From a virus: a stretch of 23,458 bases of DNA. The position numbers and the translations under genes are program-made. Positions 11,869-19,561 of the stretch are shown piece by piece (position 1 is the first letter of the stretch; each line of letters opens with the position of its first letter). The notes under the pieces were generated by a model, which made no database searches, had not been told where the DNA came from, and saw only the letters and a list, made by a program, of their open reading frames with translations. The stretch is taken from the IMG/VR virus record IMGVR_UViG_3300047365_000330, positions 1 to 23,458 of that record. One strand, given 5' to 3'.

Positions 11869-12563
11869 AGTGTTGTTGTTGACCTCAATCCTTGTATTCT
11901 TGTATAGAAATTACGTGTTACTCCAAGCTTAGGGACTAATTGATAACACATTAGTGCATCGTTTGGCCACATACCGTATTCCTGTGTTAAATCAATCATA
12001 AGTTGTGCGCCTGCTGGTTTTATAACATATGCTGAGTTACCAGCCAAACCTTGCGGTATATTGTATTCGTCAATCCTTGGAACTGGCTGAAAGAAATCAA
12101 TCTTTTCTTGGATTTTATCATGGTATATTTTAGATTTACGAGTTGCCATTGATGGATCGTTTATTCCTATAATATCAAAAGGTGCTTTATCAAATGTACT
12201 ATCAGCTGGTAATCTTTTTATAAACCTAGAATCGTGTTCAAGTATTAATATAGTCTCATTAAGATTTTTGCACTTCTGCCACAAATACCAATGACTTAAA
12301 AAACACGACATACGTTTTCTTTTATCTGCGGTTTGATATGCAGACTTAAGCATACCGCTTTTCATATCTAGGTCTTGACCTTCCCATGGATAATTCCAGG
12401 TTAATCCATTACCGCCACAATATCCTTCTACTTTATTAAGTTCAATTGCTTCATGCATTTCAAGGCCATCTTCATGGCCATACTTTTCATAACTTTCTTT
12501 AAGTTCATTAAAACCAGACATTGAAATCTTATTATCTGGTACTACTATTGCAAAAGCTTTCAT
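11865..12563 (-). CDS. GT25-family glycosyltransferase (232 aa)
   Basis: The GT25 blocks are present in order: CFLSHWYLWQKC, ETILILEHDSRF, GNSAYVIKPAGAQLMID and WPNDALMCYQ. The frame is open to 12614, but ATG at 12563 overlaps the upstream stop as ATGA and begins with the family's first strand (MKAFAIVVPDN). It is adjacent to a second GT25 gene, so the two may add successive sugars. Donor unknown. Confidence 0.82.
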   Translation of the reverse strand: MKAFAIVVPDNKISMSGFNELKESYEKYGHEDGLEMHEAIELNKVEGYCGGNGLTWNYPWEGQDLDMKSGMLKSAYQTADKRKRMSCFLSHWYLWQKCKNLNETILILEHDSRFIKRLPADSTFDKAPFDIIGINDPSMATRKSKIYHDKIQEKIDFFQPVPRIDEYNIPQGLAGNSAYVIKPAGAQLMIDLTQEYGMWPNDALMCYQLVPKLGVTRNFYTRIQGLRSTTTL

Positions 12564-12985
12564 TTTATTACCTTTACTTCTGTTCCGTCTTCGATATAAT
12601 GTTTTCCAATGCAATATCTTCTTAAATAGTCTTTTCTAGAGTACGCAAAATTATTAACATTATCTATTATAATATCAAATCTTGGTTTATTCCATACATT
12701 TATCATAACATCATTAATATTTTTTTGATTTATTGTATCGCATCTTGACCAAAATATTCTTTTTTCTCCTAGATAATTATATTTATTTGGTTGTCTTTTA
12801 TCAAATTCGTCAATACAATAAATGTTAGATCTTTCTAAAAATTTATGCCAAACCACTATACTATTTTCTACGCCAACTTGTAAAATATTTAAAGGCTTAT
12901 GTCTATATTGAAATAATTCTTTTTCATAAAATAAAGAATATTTTTGCCTATTAGATTTATATCTTTGCATTAATGTATCAAGCAT
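12560..12985 (-). CDS. Short SAM-methyltransferase-like protein (141 aa)
   Basis: NILQVGVENSIVVWHKFLER is a recognisable version of motif I of the capsule/macrolide methyltransferase group (ILEIGVxxGGSLxxW). NIYCIDEFD follows as motif II and PRFDIIIDN as motif IV. The glycine positions of motif I are partly replaced (ENSIVV), and the C-terminal part is shorter than the usual 200 or more residues, so it may be a reduced or non-catalytic form. It lies within the glycan operon, 1 base from the stop of the upstream gene. Confidence 0.55.
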   Translation of the reverse strand: MLDTLMQRYKSNRQKYSLFYEKELFQYRHKPLNILQVGVENSIVVWHKFLERSNIYCIDEFDKRQPNKYNYLGEKRIFWSRCDTINQKNINDVMINVWNKPRFDIIIDNVNNFAYSRKDYLRRYCIGKHYIEDGTEVKVIK

Positions 12986-12986
12986 T

Positions 12987-13724
12987 TTATCTTCTGTTGC
13001 GCCAAAATTTTTCTATTACTACGCCACCATAAACACAATGATGATTATCTAAAGTACTTAACATTTGATACCAACCATATTCAGCAGGCCATAACTTTTT
13101 TTCTTTATGCAGTTTGTGTACTAATTCGGTATCATACAAGTTACGTGGATGAAATATTAAAAAATCATTTAACCAATAACTCCAATCTCGACTCCACATA
13201 ATATCAGTATCTTCATTTATAAACACATGATCAATATCTTTAAAACTATTAAGATCAGTCCATCTGCCTCCTCGTATAGCAAAACCAATTGCCATATTTT
13301 CATTATAAGATTGTTCTAAGTACTTGCTAAAATTTACTTTTTCAGAAACTACTGTATCCCATCTTGCTCTTATAATCATATCATATTCTTGCGGTAAATC
13401 GGCAACTTGATACGCATGTGCAATGAGTTGTTTAGTCGCATTCAATAACTTTTTTTTATGAGACTCACCAGTTTTTTCTAAAAACTGTTTTTTGTAAACA
13501 TGATATTTTGGATGAGGATTATCTTTTACACATTCACACCACGGATTATAATGCATAGTTGGTTCAGGATAATAAGTAGAATTATACCTTTCTGATTCAT
13601 CATTTTTGTGCTCTTCCCATGAAGAAAAAAACATAGGCACATCGGGGAATGCTTTTTTTAAGTAACCGATGTTTCTTTTTATGTTACCTCTGGCAAGGCC
13701 AGATATGCAAATTGCAATTTTCAT
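12987..13724 (-). CDS. Putative glycosyltransferase-like protein (245 aa)
   Basis: MKIAICISGLARGNIKRNIG... is typical of a family of LPS/capsule-associated proteins beginning with a CISGxxR strand. EYDMIIRARWDTVV matches that family's YDxVIRxRxD motif, where the aspartate is thought to act like a DxD. Other features are FFSSWEEH near residue 33 and aromatic-rich C-terminal segments. The exact reaction is not established. TAATG overlaps join it to the nucleotidyltransferase gene upstream. Confidence 0.6.
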   Translation of the reverse strand: MKIAICISGLARGNIKRNIGYLKKAFPDVPMFFSSWEEHKNDESERYNSTYYPEPTMHYNPWCECVKDNPHPKYHVYKKQFLEKTGESHKKKLLNATKQLIAHAYQVADLPQEYDMIIRARWDTVVSEKVNFSKYLEQSYNENMAIGFAIRGGRWTDLNSFKDIDHVFINEDTDIMWSRDWSYWLNDFLIFHPRNLYDTELVHKLHKEKKLWPAEYGWYQMLSTLDNHHCVYGGVVIEKFWRNRR

Positions 13725-14458
13725 TATAAGTCCTCAAGTTTATCCCAATATTCACTATTTTTTAAATCATTTAATTCTTCTGGTGTTCCCATTCCTATCA
13801 TTTCATCTATACGATGTATTCCAACATTTTCTTCTAAATAGTTATATGTAGGTGCTAAATAAAATTCATTATTTGTTCTATCATTTGCAGCCATTTGTTT
13901 TTCATGTGCTTTAATCCAATTACACTCATCACCAAAATAATAAACGCCAACTGTTGCAATATCGCTTATAATTTCTTTTTCTCTAAGTTGTAATAAATTA
14001 TCGTATTTATCAACCTCACAGTAACTATGTTTTGGTTCATTATGATTTGGCGTAAACACTGGTATTAGACCACCTGGATATAAATTACTTTCTATCTTTT
14101 CATAAAACTCTTTAGGATCCCATCGCATCAATTGATCACAATTTGCAACTATCATAGGTTCACCACCTAATACATTTGTAGCTAGCCTTACAGTACATGC
14201 TGCACCTTCGGTTGTACCCGGTATGATTATAATATGAGCATCAGGATAATGTTCTAGAATACGTTTATCAATTTCATATTCATTAACGTGGTCTTGTCTA
14301 ACTATACACCACGGCTTAACGTTATCGCCTAACCATAAGTTTTCAATAACTCGTGCAAACATAGGTTTGCCTTTTATATCGATTAGTGGTTTAGGTAAAT
14401 CATATCCATCATCAAAAAATCTCTGACCGTTTCCAGCCATAGGCAGTATGACTTTCAT
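13724..14458 (-). CDS. Sugar-1-phosphate nucleotidyltransferase-like (244 aa)
   Basis: MKVILPMAGNGQRFFDDGYD... followed by PKPLIDIKGKPM is the NTP-transferase signature: the G-x-G-x-R phosphate-binding loop and the PKPL lysine. EGAACTVRLA and MIVANCDQL give the base-binding region and metal-binding aspartate. The pattern is closest to capsule-type nucleotidyltransferases (BcbE/HddC-like). Known role: NTP plus sugar-1-phosphate to NDP-sugar and pyrophosphate. It is joined by TAATG overlap to the RuBisCO-like gene immediately upstream, so that protein could help make or modify its substrate. Confidence 0.8.
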   Translation of the reverse strand: MKVILPMAGNGQRFFDDGYDLPKPLIDIKGKPMFARVIENLWLGDNVKPWCIVRQDHVNEYEIDKRILEHYPDAHIIIIPGTTEGAACTVRLATNVLGGEPMIVANCDQLMRWDPKEFYEKIESNLYPGGLIPVFTPNHNEPKHSYCEVDKYDNLLQLREKEIISDIATVGVYYFGDECNWIKAHEKQMAANDRTNNEFYLAPTYNYLEENVGIHRIDEMIGMGTPEELNDLKNSEYWDKLEDL

Positions 14459-15546
14459 TATAACATCGCCTCACTCATTTCTTTTACTTTATGGTATAAT
14501 GTATTACCAGTTGTTCCATCGCCAGTGTGTAACCAACCACCGACTGATCCCATCCAATTGTTACCTATACGTTCTTTAATTTCTCTTGCAAGAACTGGAT
14601 TCATACCACAACTTAACGATGGAATAACATTATACTTATTACAAATCTTTATTGCTTCAAGTGTTTCTGTTTCGCTTTCACCTTCTGGATAATATCCACC
14701 CAACATGCCAACATGCATACTATCAATACCTGCCATGCAGCCTAACTTTACTAAAACTGGCCATGATAAAGAATACTTGTTACTTGGATCAGTTAAAATG
14801 CGTATACCAGATCTTTGGTAGTGAGTTGCAATCCAGTACTTTCTAGCAGTTGTGTAAGCACCAAGTCCAGACCAAAAATTAATATGTACACCGCCAACAG
14901 TTCCTTCACTACTTGTAGCCATTTTTACTGCTGCACAGTTGTCTACTAACTCTAAAGGATCAGCGTTAATACAATAAGCGTAAAAACCTTTCCAACCAGA
15001 TATTGTTTTAAGATGTTCAATAGCATCAATTCTTTCTTGCAGAGGTAAATAAGAGTTATTTGCCATAATCTCATCTTCTTTAATAAAATCTGCTCCACCA
15101 TACATCATGTCTTTAACTAAAGATAACAGCTGTTCTTTATTAAGACCAGACTTAGGTTTAATGATAGCACCAAATAATGGTCTATTTTCTGCATTTAATC
15201 TTTTTTTCCAGCCACTCATACCTAAAAGCGGTTCAATTGTTTTAATTGGTATGTCTATGTCTATTACTCTGCATCTATCAACACCTAAAATATCAGTATG
15301 ACCACCCATAATAATACACATTAATTGATTGATATTTGGCCAATCAAATGCGCCTAAAGGAAATTCAATAACAACAATGTTTTTCTTTATGCTTATGACT
15401 TGTGCTATATAATCTTTTACGTTTGTGGCGTTTTCTATTTCAGATCTTATATTTGGATTTCCAATACTTTGTCCAATAGCAATTTCATGTGCTATTTTTG
15501 GAATGTCTGGACCATCTACTTCATAAGTAACTGTGTATCTTTTCAT
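14458..15546 (-). CDS. RuBisCO-like protein (form IV-type, 362 aa)
   Basis: The N-terminal domain begins YTVTYEVDGPDIPKIAHEIA. The TIM barrel carries GAIIKPKSGL, with K130/K132 equivalent to K175/K177 of plant RuBisCO. GGADFIKEDE gives K156, D158 and E159, equivalent to the carbamylated K201, D203 and E204. GIDSMHVG gives H278 (H327), then SCGMNP and VGGWLHTG for the phosphate sites. Missing are loop-6 K334 (here MLGGYYPEG), N123 (here GG) and the HRAMH motif (here TDPSNK in a shorter loop). Metal binding and enolisation are therefore plausible, but RuBP carboxylation is not. Known RuBisCO-like proteins act on sugar-phosphate-like or thio-sugar substrates. ATGA and TAATG overlaps place it inside a glycan operon. 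Confidence 0.9.
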   Translation of the reverse strand: MKRYTVTYEVDGPDIPKIAHEIAIGQSIGNPNIRSEIENATNVKDYIAQVISIKKNIVVIEFPLGAFDWPNINQLMCIIMGGHTDILGVDRCRVIDIDIPIKTIEPLLGMSGWKKRLNAENRPLFGAIIKPKSGLNKEQLLSLVKDMMYGGADFIKEDEIMANNSYLPLQERIDAIEHLKTISGWKGFYAYCINADPLELVDNCAAVKMATSSEGTVGGVHINFWSGLGAYTTARKYWIATHYQRSGIRILTDPSNKYSLSWPVLVKLGCMAGIDSMHVGMLGGYYPEGESETETLEAIKICNKYNVIPSLSCGMNPVLAREIKERIGNNWMGSVGGWLHTGDGTTGNTLYHKVKEMSEAML

Positions 15547-16160
15547 ACTCTTATCTCGAACTGTGTTACGCCATGTCTAAACATATGCTTGGTTAAGTTA
15601 TTGGTATTTATGAATTCGTTAACTGCTTTTGTCACACCAGCTTTAGCCCATTTGTTTACGCCTGGTTTCAAAGGTGGCCAACCATAATCATCACCTAATA
15701 TAAGTCCACCTGGTTTTACTATTTTTAACGCATTTTCTAAATCGCGTAAGCATCCTTCATATGAATGATCACCATCAATATAGATCCAATCTAATTCAAC
15801 GTCATTGTATTTTTTAAACCATTCGTCAGATAACATACGACAGATTTCGACTTCTTTGTGTGTTCTAAATCTTGAATTAATTTCTGTATAAACTCTATCA
15901 TAGTATTTTTGAAAACCTGCTTCTGCAAACTCTCCAGTAATCGGTTGATATTTTGCAAGATATTCTTGATACGTCATTTCTGAGTTTTCTTTATATGGTT
16001 CAACAGAATATGAATCAACCATGTATAGTTTTTTTAAACGTCTTTTTAAAAATTGTGTTGATGTATTACCAAACCAAACACCAATTTCTGCACCAACAGT
16101 GTTAGGTTTTATTACGTGCATTAAATGGTGAGAGTCTTTATTTGTGTGTGTTGCCATCAT
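15543..16160 (-). CDS. Class I SAM-dependent methyltransferase (205 aa)
   Basis: VGAEIGVWFGNTSTQFL is motif I with an E-x-G-x-x-x-G pattern. KLYMVDSYSV supplies the acidic motif II, LDWIYIDGDHSYEGCLRDLE is the strongly conserved DGDH region of the Methyltransf_24 group, and KPGGLILGDDYGWP follows. Such enzymes often methylate hydroxyl or carboxyl groups on sugars or small molecules. Two tandem ATGs (16160, 16157) are possible starts. It is coupled to the RuBisCO-like gene by ATGA overlap. Substrate unknown, probably a glycan precursor or tip sugar. Confidence 0.82.
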   Translation of the reverse strand: MMATHTNKDSHHLMHVIKPNTVGAEIGVWFGNTSTQFLKRRLKKLYMVDSYSVEPYKENSEMTYQEYLAKYQPITGEFAEAGFQKYYDRVYTEINSRFRTHKEVEICRMLSDEWFKKYNDVELDWIYIDGDHSYEGCLRDLENALKIVKPGGLILGDDYGWPPLKPGVNKWAKAGVTKAVNEFINTNNLTKHMFRHGVTQFEIRV

Positions 16161-16164
16161 AATA

Positions 16165-16935
16165 TTAAACTTTCGTATATTTTGTTCCGTTATTAATCGC
16201 TCTTACCAGATGATGCGATTTATAAGAACCAGCTGTATCGTATATGTGTATATCTTCATATTTTTTATATAACTGTGCAATATGCATCATACCGGAATCG
16301 CTGCCAACATGTGCTTTTGCATTTTTCATTGCTAAACCTATGTGCGGTATTGAATCTTTTAATAAACCTTTACCTTCACCACCTACGTATAACACTGCAC
16401 ATTTATATTTATCATGTATTTTATTTCTTATGTTTTCTGGTAAAGTTCTACGCGAATCAGTTGAATCCCACTGTACAGTAATAAATTCATCTGGTAACCA
16501 ACCATTACTTACAGATGGAGTTAATTCAGGCAAAGTTTTTAAATATTGAGACATTTCGATACCAACACGTGTTTCATTAGGATGCATATGAATTGTATCT
16601 TCATAATGATAAATGTATGCGTCGATACCTTTTTTCTTTAAATATTTAATCCACTCAACTTCTGTTAAATTTTCAACTGGATGTGGTTCTAAATAAATTA
16701 TCTCAGCAGGAAATAGACTCATAAGTTCTATCCATGATTTTTTCTTTTTAGCAGAAGGTACACCGCCAGCAACACTCCATTTGTCATCTGTAATATGAAT
16801 CGTTACAGCTGTATTATGCGCTTTTGCATATTGATATGCCATTAATAAACTATGGCATCTATCGCCTAAACCTGGAGTAGTATATGGTCTATCACCGCTT
16901 CTTACACTTTTAGACCTTAAAGCTATATGTTTCAA
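16165..16935 (-). CDS. GT9/heptosyltransferase-like protein (256 aa), TTG start
   Basis: GLGDRCHSLLMAYQYAKAHN resembles the N-terminal GxGDxl strand of GT9-type transferases. Near the C-terminus, HVGSDSGMMHIAQLY matches the GxDSGxxHLAaa donor-binding motif of the heptosyltransferase family. The middle is shorter than in LpsF/WaaC-type enzymes. No ATG is near. TTG at 16935 overlaps the upstream TGA (TTGA), the same configuration as at 5164, and is probably the start. Likely role: sugar transfer in the phage glycan pathway. Confidence 0.65.
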   Translation of the reverse strand: MKHIALRSKSVRSGDRPYTTPGLGDRCHSLLMAYQYAKAHNTAVTIHITDDKWSVAGGVPSAKKKKSWIELMSLFPAEIIYLEPHPVENLTEVEWIKYLKKKGIDAYIYHYEDTIHMHPNETRVGIEMSQYLKTLPELTPSVSNGWLPDEFITVQWDSTDSRRTLPENIRNKIHDKYKCAVLYVGGEGKGLLKDSIPHIGLAMKNAKAHVGSDSGMMHIAQLYKKYEDIHIYDTAGSYKSHHLVRAINNGTKYTKV

Positions 16936-17273
16936 TGGCTTTTCTTCTCTGTTATTTCGCTACCAAAATATATATCAATACGTTTTTTAGTTTCATGTCT
17001 TAAATCATTTATTTGAGTAATAAGAAATGCAGTATTAGATTCTTCTTTACTAAATCTTTCTACATCTTTTCTTTTAATATCTTCTAAATACCATAACTGT
17101 TGATTAATTGCTAGCATAATACCTAAATAAAAATCAAATCCTGGATGAGTTAAATCAAGACTTTTGTATTGTTTTAATTCTGTTGCAACGTCAAGACCTT
17201 CGTCTTGTTTTATTACTAATATAGAATACCTATCTATATATTCACCCATACTTATATCAATTTGAATTTTCAT
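16932..17273 (-). CDS. DUF6165-like protein (113 aa)
   Basis: MKIQIDISMGEYIDRYSILV..., followed by a helical segment (TELKQYKSLDL) and LWYLEDIKRKDVE, resembles the small DUF6165 family (VSxGElvDKxTILxIK start) often found beside LPS and glycosyltransferase genes. It is helical and soluble, and its role is unknown. ATGA overlap with the GT8-like gene upstream and TTGA with the GT9-like gene downstream indicate tight co-expression. Confidence 0.65.
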   Translation of the reverse strand: MKIQIDISMGEYIDRYSILVIKQDEGLDVATELKQYKSLDLTHPGFDFYLGIMLAINQQLWYLEDIKRKDVERFSKEESNTAFLITQINDLRHETKKRIDIYFGSEITEKKSH

Positions 17274-18064
17274 TGAACAATCTCCATTAATTCATCCACG
17301 TTTTCACCACCGTTTGGTAATTTGTCTTTAAGAAAGAAATGTACAAAATAAGCTTCTTTAACTTTTTCAATTGGAATTGCTGTATATAATGCATTCCATT
17401 TCCAATTAAGATATGTCTGGACCATTTTCTCTTTTTTAACCCAATAGTTTAATAGGGTTTGATCTGTGCTCCATTTCCATGCGCCTAGGCCATCAATGAA
17501 GTTTTTAAATTCAGATCTTTGTATAAATTCTTTTCCAGTTTGGCCTTTAAGGTATTTTAATATACTTTTATCCATAAGCATAAGACCCATATTATAAAAT
17601 AATGCACCATCGCTATTCCATTCCCAGTCAACATCACTAAGTTGAGAATACTGCATTCTAGTATATCCTGCTAGTTTTTGTTTATACCATGGGAGGATTG
17701 GCGCCATTCTTTCCACAACTCCAGCAAATTCGGCGGTTCCACCAAAAGAGTCCAATTGATCGAAGATGTTTGGTGAGTCATTGCGCACCCAGATATCAGC
17801 ATCAATAATGCAAATTTGGTCGTAACTACTAAAGTAATCAAATGCGTTTTCTTTTTCATATATCGGTAAAAACCCTCCATATTTTTCGTATGACTCTTTA
17901 CTACGATTTGTGGCAAATACGTCAGGTTTAATTTTCATTATAGGTTGAGTTTGAATAATGTATTCTACATTATTTTTTTCAGCGTATGCTTTAACCGAAG
18001 CTGTACAGTGATCATACAGCTTCGATGGTTTTCCAGTATAAACTTGGTAGATCAATCTTCTCAT
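17270..18064 (-). CDS. GT8-like glycosyltransferase (264 aa)
   Basis: YDQICIIDADIWVRND holds the DxD motif (DAD) for metal and nucleotide-sugar binding. YNMGLMLMD is the NxGxxxx block, and STDQTLLNYW is the DQ block used in acceptor binding. A late YFVHFFLKDK provides the C-terminal histidine region. An AAGGAT ribosome site precedes the ATG. It is the first gene of the glycan island in transcription order, 15 bases after the EF-hand gene. Donor and acceptor unknown. Confidence 0.75.
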   Translation of the reverse strand: MRRLIYQVYTGKPSKLYDHCTASVKAYAEKNNVEYIIQTQPIMKIKPDVFATNRSKESYEKYGGFLPIYEKENAFDYFSSYDQICIIDADIWVRNDSPNIFDQLDSFGGTAEFAGVVERMAPILPWYKQKLAGYTRMQYSQLSDVDWEWNSDGALFYNMGLMLMDKSILKYLKGQTGKEFIQRSEFKNFIDGLGAWKWSTDQTLLNYWVKKEKMVQTYLNWKWNALYTAIPIEKVKEAYFVHFFLKDKLPNGGENVDELMEIVQ

Positions 18065-18079
18065 AACAAAATCCTTATT

Positions 18080-18427
18080 TTATTTTTTTACTGGTTTACT
18101 TGCTTTACCTTTTAGTGCATCAGCGCCAAAGAATGCTGAAACTAAAACAGCAATTGATGCAAAATATGTTGGAGCAATATCAGCAATTAATCCTGCTGCT
18201 TCAGATAATCCAAATGCAGAAGTTATGAAAATACCAAATGGGTATAATAATAATCCAAATAAAGCAAACCATGCCATTTTTCTAATAGCATCTCTTTGTG
18301 CGTCTGCGTCTTCCATTTCTTTTCTCTTAAACTCCAAATACATTGCCTGCTCTTCGTCAGTTACAATGCCATCACCATTAGTATCAGCTGGATGAAAACC
18401 CTGTTGTTTCATTTCTTCTTCGGCCAT
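18080..18427 (-). CDS. EF-hand membrane protein of T4-like marine phages (115 aa)
   Basis: Residues 15-26 (DTNGDGIVTDEE) form a perfect calcium-binding EF-hand loop with ligands D15, N17, D19, T23 and E26. A charged helix follows, then two membrane helices at about 50-72 and 82-104 separated by a short loop, and a basic tail (KGKASKPVKK). I recognise this architecture from T4-like marine phages, where the function is unproven; a holin or membrane scaffold are options. AAGGAG sits 7 nt before the ATG, inside the end of the previous gene (44-bp overlap). A TATAAATA octamer lies about 100 bp upstream. Confidence 0.75.
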   Translation of the reverse strand: MAEEEMKQQGFHPADTNGDGIVTDEEQAMYLEFKRKEMEDADAQRDAIRKMAWFALFGLLLYPFGIFITSAFGLSEAAGLIADIAPTYFASIAVLVSAFFGADALKGKASKPVKK

Positions 18428-18623
18428 CGTAGAACTCCTTTATTACCTTCGCTATTGTTAATGCATCATTAAATCCATTACGAAGTGAATTTGACCTGTG
18501 GCCATTTTCAATAAACCATTCTATTGTATTTATATCCGAACCAGATACTTTCATATTATAGCCTTTAGTGAGTTCTTCAAACTCATATCTTAATTGAACA
18601 ACGTATGTTAATCCTATTGGCAT
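18384..18623 (-). CDS. Small hypothetical protein (79 aa)
   Basis: ATG at 18623 follows the exonuclease stop by one base, so this start is preferred over the upstream ATG at 18662, which lies inside that gene. The product has two amphipathic helices (VVQLRYEFEELTKG and DALTIAKVIKEFYDG) and a basic, serine-rich tail. Its 3' end overlaps the EF-hand gene by 44 bases. No family recognised. Confidence 0.55.
   Translation of the reverse strand: MPIGLTYVVQLRYEFEELTKGYNMKVSGSDINTIEWFIENGHRSNSLRNGFNDALTIAKVIKEFYDGRRRNETTGFSSS
18527..18534 (-). promoter_or_regulatory. Possible late promoter inside upstream gene
   Basis: An exact minus-strand TATAAATA lies about 100 bp before the EF-hand membrane gene and could also serve the glycan genes beyond. 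It is inside a coding region of an AT-rich genome, so a chance match is possible; a second intragenic match occurs at 20953-20960. Confidence 0.3.
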
Positions 18624-18624
18624 A

Positions 18625-19317
18625 TTAGTGTCCAAACATTTTTCGTTTTCTATATTCATCAATCGTATCCTCTAATAGTTTAGTCCAGTTATCTCTATGT
18701 TCTACGAACACACACGGTTTTTCATGATCAACATCCATTATAATTACTATATTGGGTATTTTCATTCCCGTTCTTTCTTCGTACATGATAGCATATGCTG
18801 CACCTTGCGCGAAATAGTTTGTGATTCTTTCTTTCTTCTTAATATATTTAGAAGTTTTAAAATCAATTATTGAGGGTACTCCATTAAACTGTGCGATGCA
18901 ATCACATCTTCCAGCTAATTGTAAATGATGACTAAATAAAGGCACCTCGAGACCGAATATCGTTCCAATACTCTCATCAAGTATAGGTTTGAGATTTGCG
19001 AGACTTTGTCTGATGTGCGGTAATTCTTTTGTAGTATCTTCATTATTTAAATACTTTTCTAATATGCTATGAACCTTTGTGCCACGCCTAGATGCTTTGC
19101 CACTAATCATATCTGCTTGTTCTGCACCTACACGTTCGCGCCAAGCTCTTATAGCATCTTCACTAAGTATGCTTAGAACTGTTGTGATACTAGGATAAGA
19201 CTTACCATCAGGAGTATTATAAGTTCTGCCTGATTTTGTAGTTGTAGCATCCAGGTCTTGATAACCAATATCAATTGTGTCATGGCTAAATATTTTTCTT
19301 TTCAATTGTTGGTGCAT
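18625..19317 (-). CDS. RecB/Cas4-like PD-(D/E)XK exonuclease (230 aa)
   Basis: RRGTKVHSILEKYL (H83), GLEVPLF (E124), LAGRCDCIA (D139), SIIDFKTSK (D152-x-K154) and YFAQGAAYAIMY (Q171) reproduce the full motif series of the PDDEXK_1 exonucleases, including Cas4 and mitochondrial MGME1-like enzymes. They cut single-stranded DNA ends using a metal ion. No cysteine cluster for an iron-sulfur site is present. Such genes are standard in T4-like marine phages, probably serving recombination or host DNA degradation. The ATG overlaps the upstream gene by 32 bases. Confidence 0.8.
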   Translation of the reverse strand: MHQQLKRKIFSHDTIDIGYQDLDATTTKSGRTYNTPDGKSYPSITTVLSILSEDAIRAWRERVGAEQADMISGKASRRGTKVHSILEKYLNNEDTTKELPHIRQSLANLKPILDESIGTIFGLEVPLFSHHLQLAGRCDCIAQFNGVPSIIDFKTSKYIKKKERITNYFAQGAAYAIMYEERTGMKIPNIVIIMDVDHEKPCVFVEHRDNWTKLLEDTIDEYRKRKMFGH

Positions 19318-19552
19318 TATAATTAAATATTTCCTTTATTGCTTCTTGGTTAATACAAAATATAGCTTCAGGCTTATGTTTAAAGTTATATTCATTAGCT
19401 GCAGTTCTATATATATTCATGTTATTTGCTTGTACGTAATTCCAACATTTCATATACTCATCAAAATTAGGTTTAGCAAATACAAATAATGGTCTATCAA
19501 GCTGAGTAGCCGATGCCATTACAAATGTTACTACTATAAAAAATGTATTCAT
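19286..19552 (-). CDS. Small exported two-cysteine protein (88 aa)
   Basis: MNTFFIVVTFVMASATQLDR is a signal peptide with likely cleavage after ASA. The mature protein has two cysteines (KCWNYVQANN and IFCINQEAI) that may form a disulfide. The layout (hydrophobic leader, Cys-helix, Cys) is like the exported proteins at 7617-7835 and 7832-8050. An AGGAAT ribosome site precedes the ATG. Function unknown; periplasmic action is likely. Confidence 0.6.
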   Translation of the reverse strand: MNTFFIVVTFVMASATQLDRPLFVFAKPNFDEYMKCWNYVQANNMNIYRTAANEYNFKHKPEAIFCINQEAIKEIFNYNAPTIEKKNI

Positions 19553-19561
19553 TGATTATTC

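Noticed and set aside
14458-15546. Calling the RuBisCO-superfamily gene a true carboxylase
   Set aside because: The loop-6 lysine, N123 equivalent and HRAMH histidines are not present, so RuBP carboxylation is not supported.
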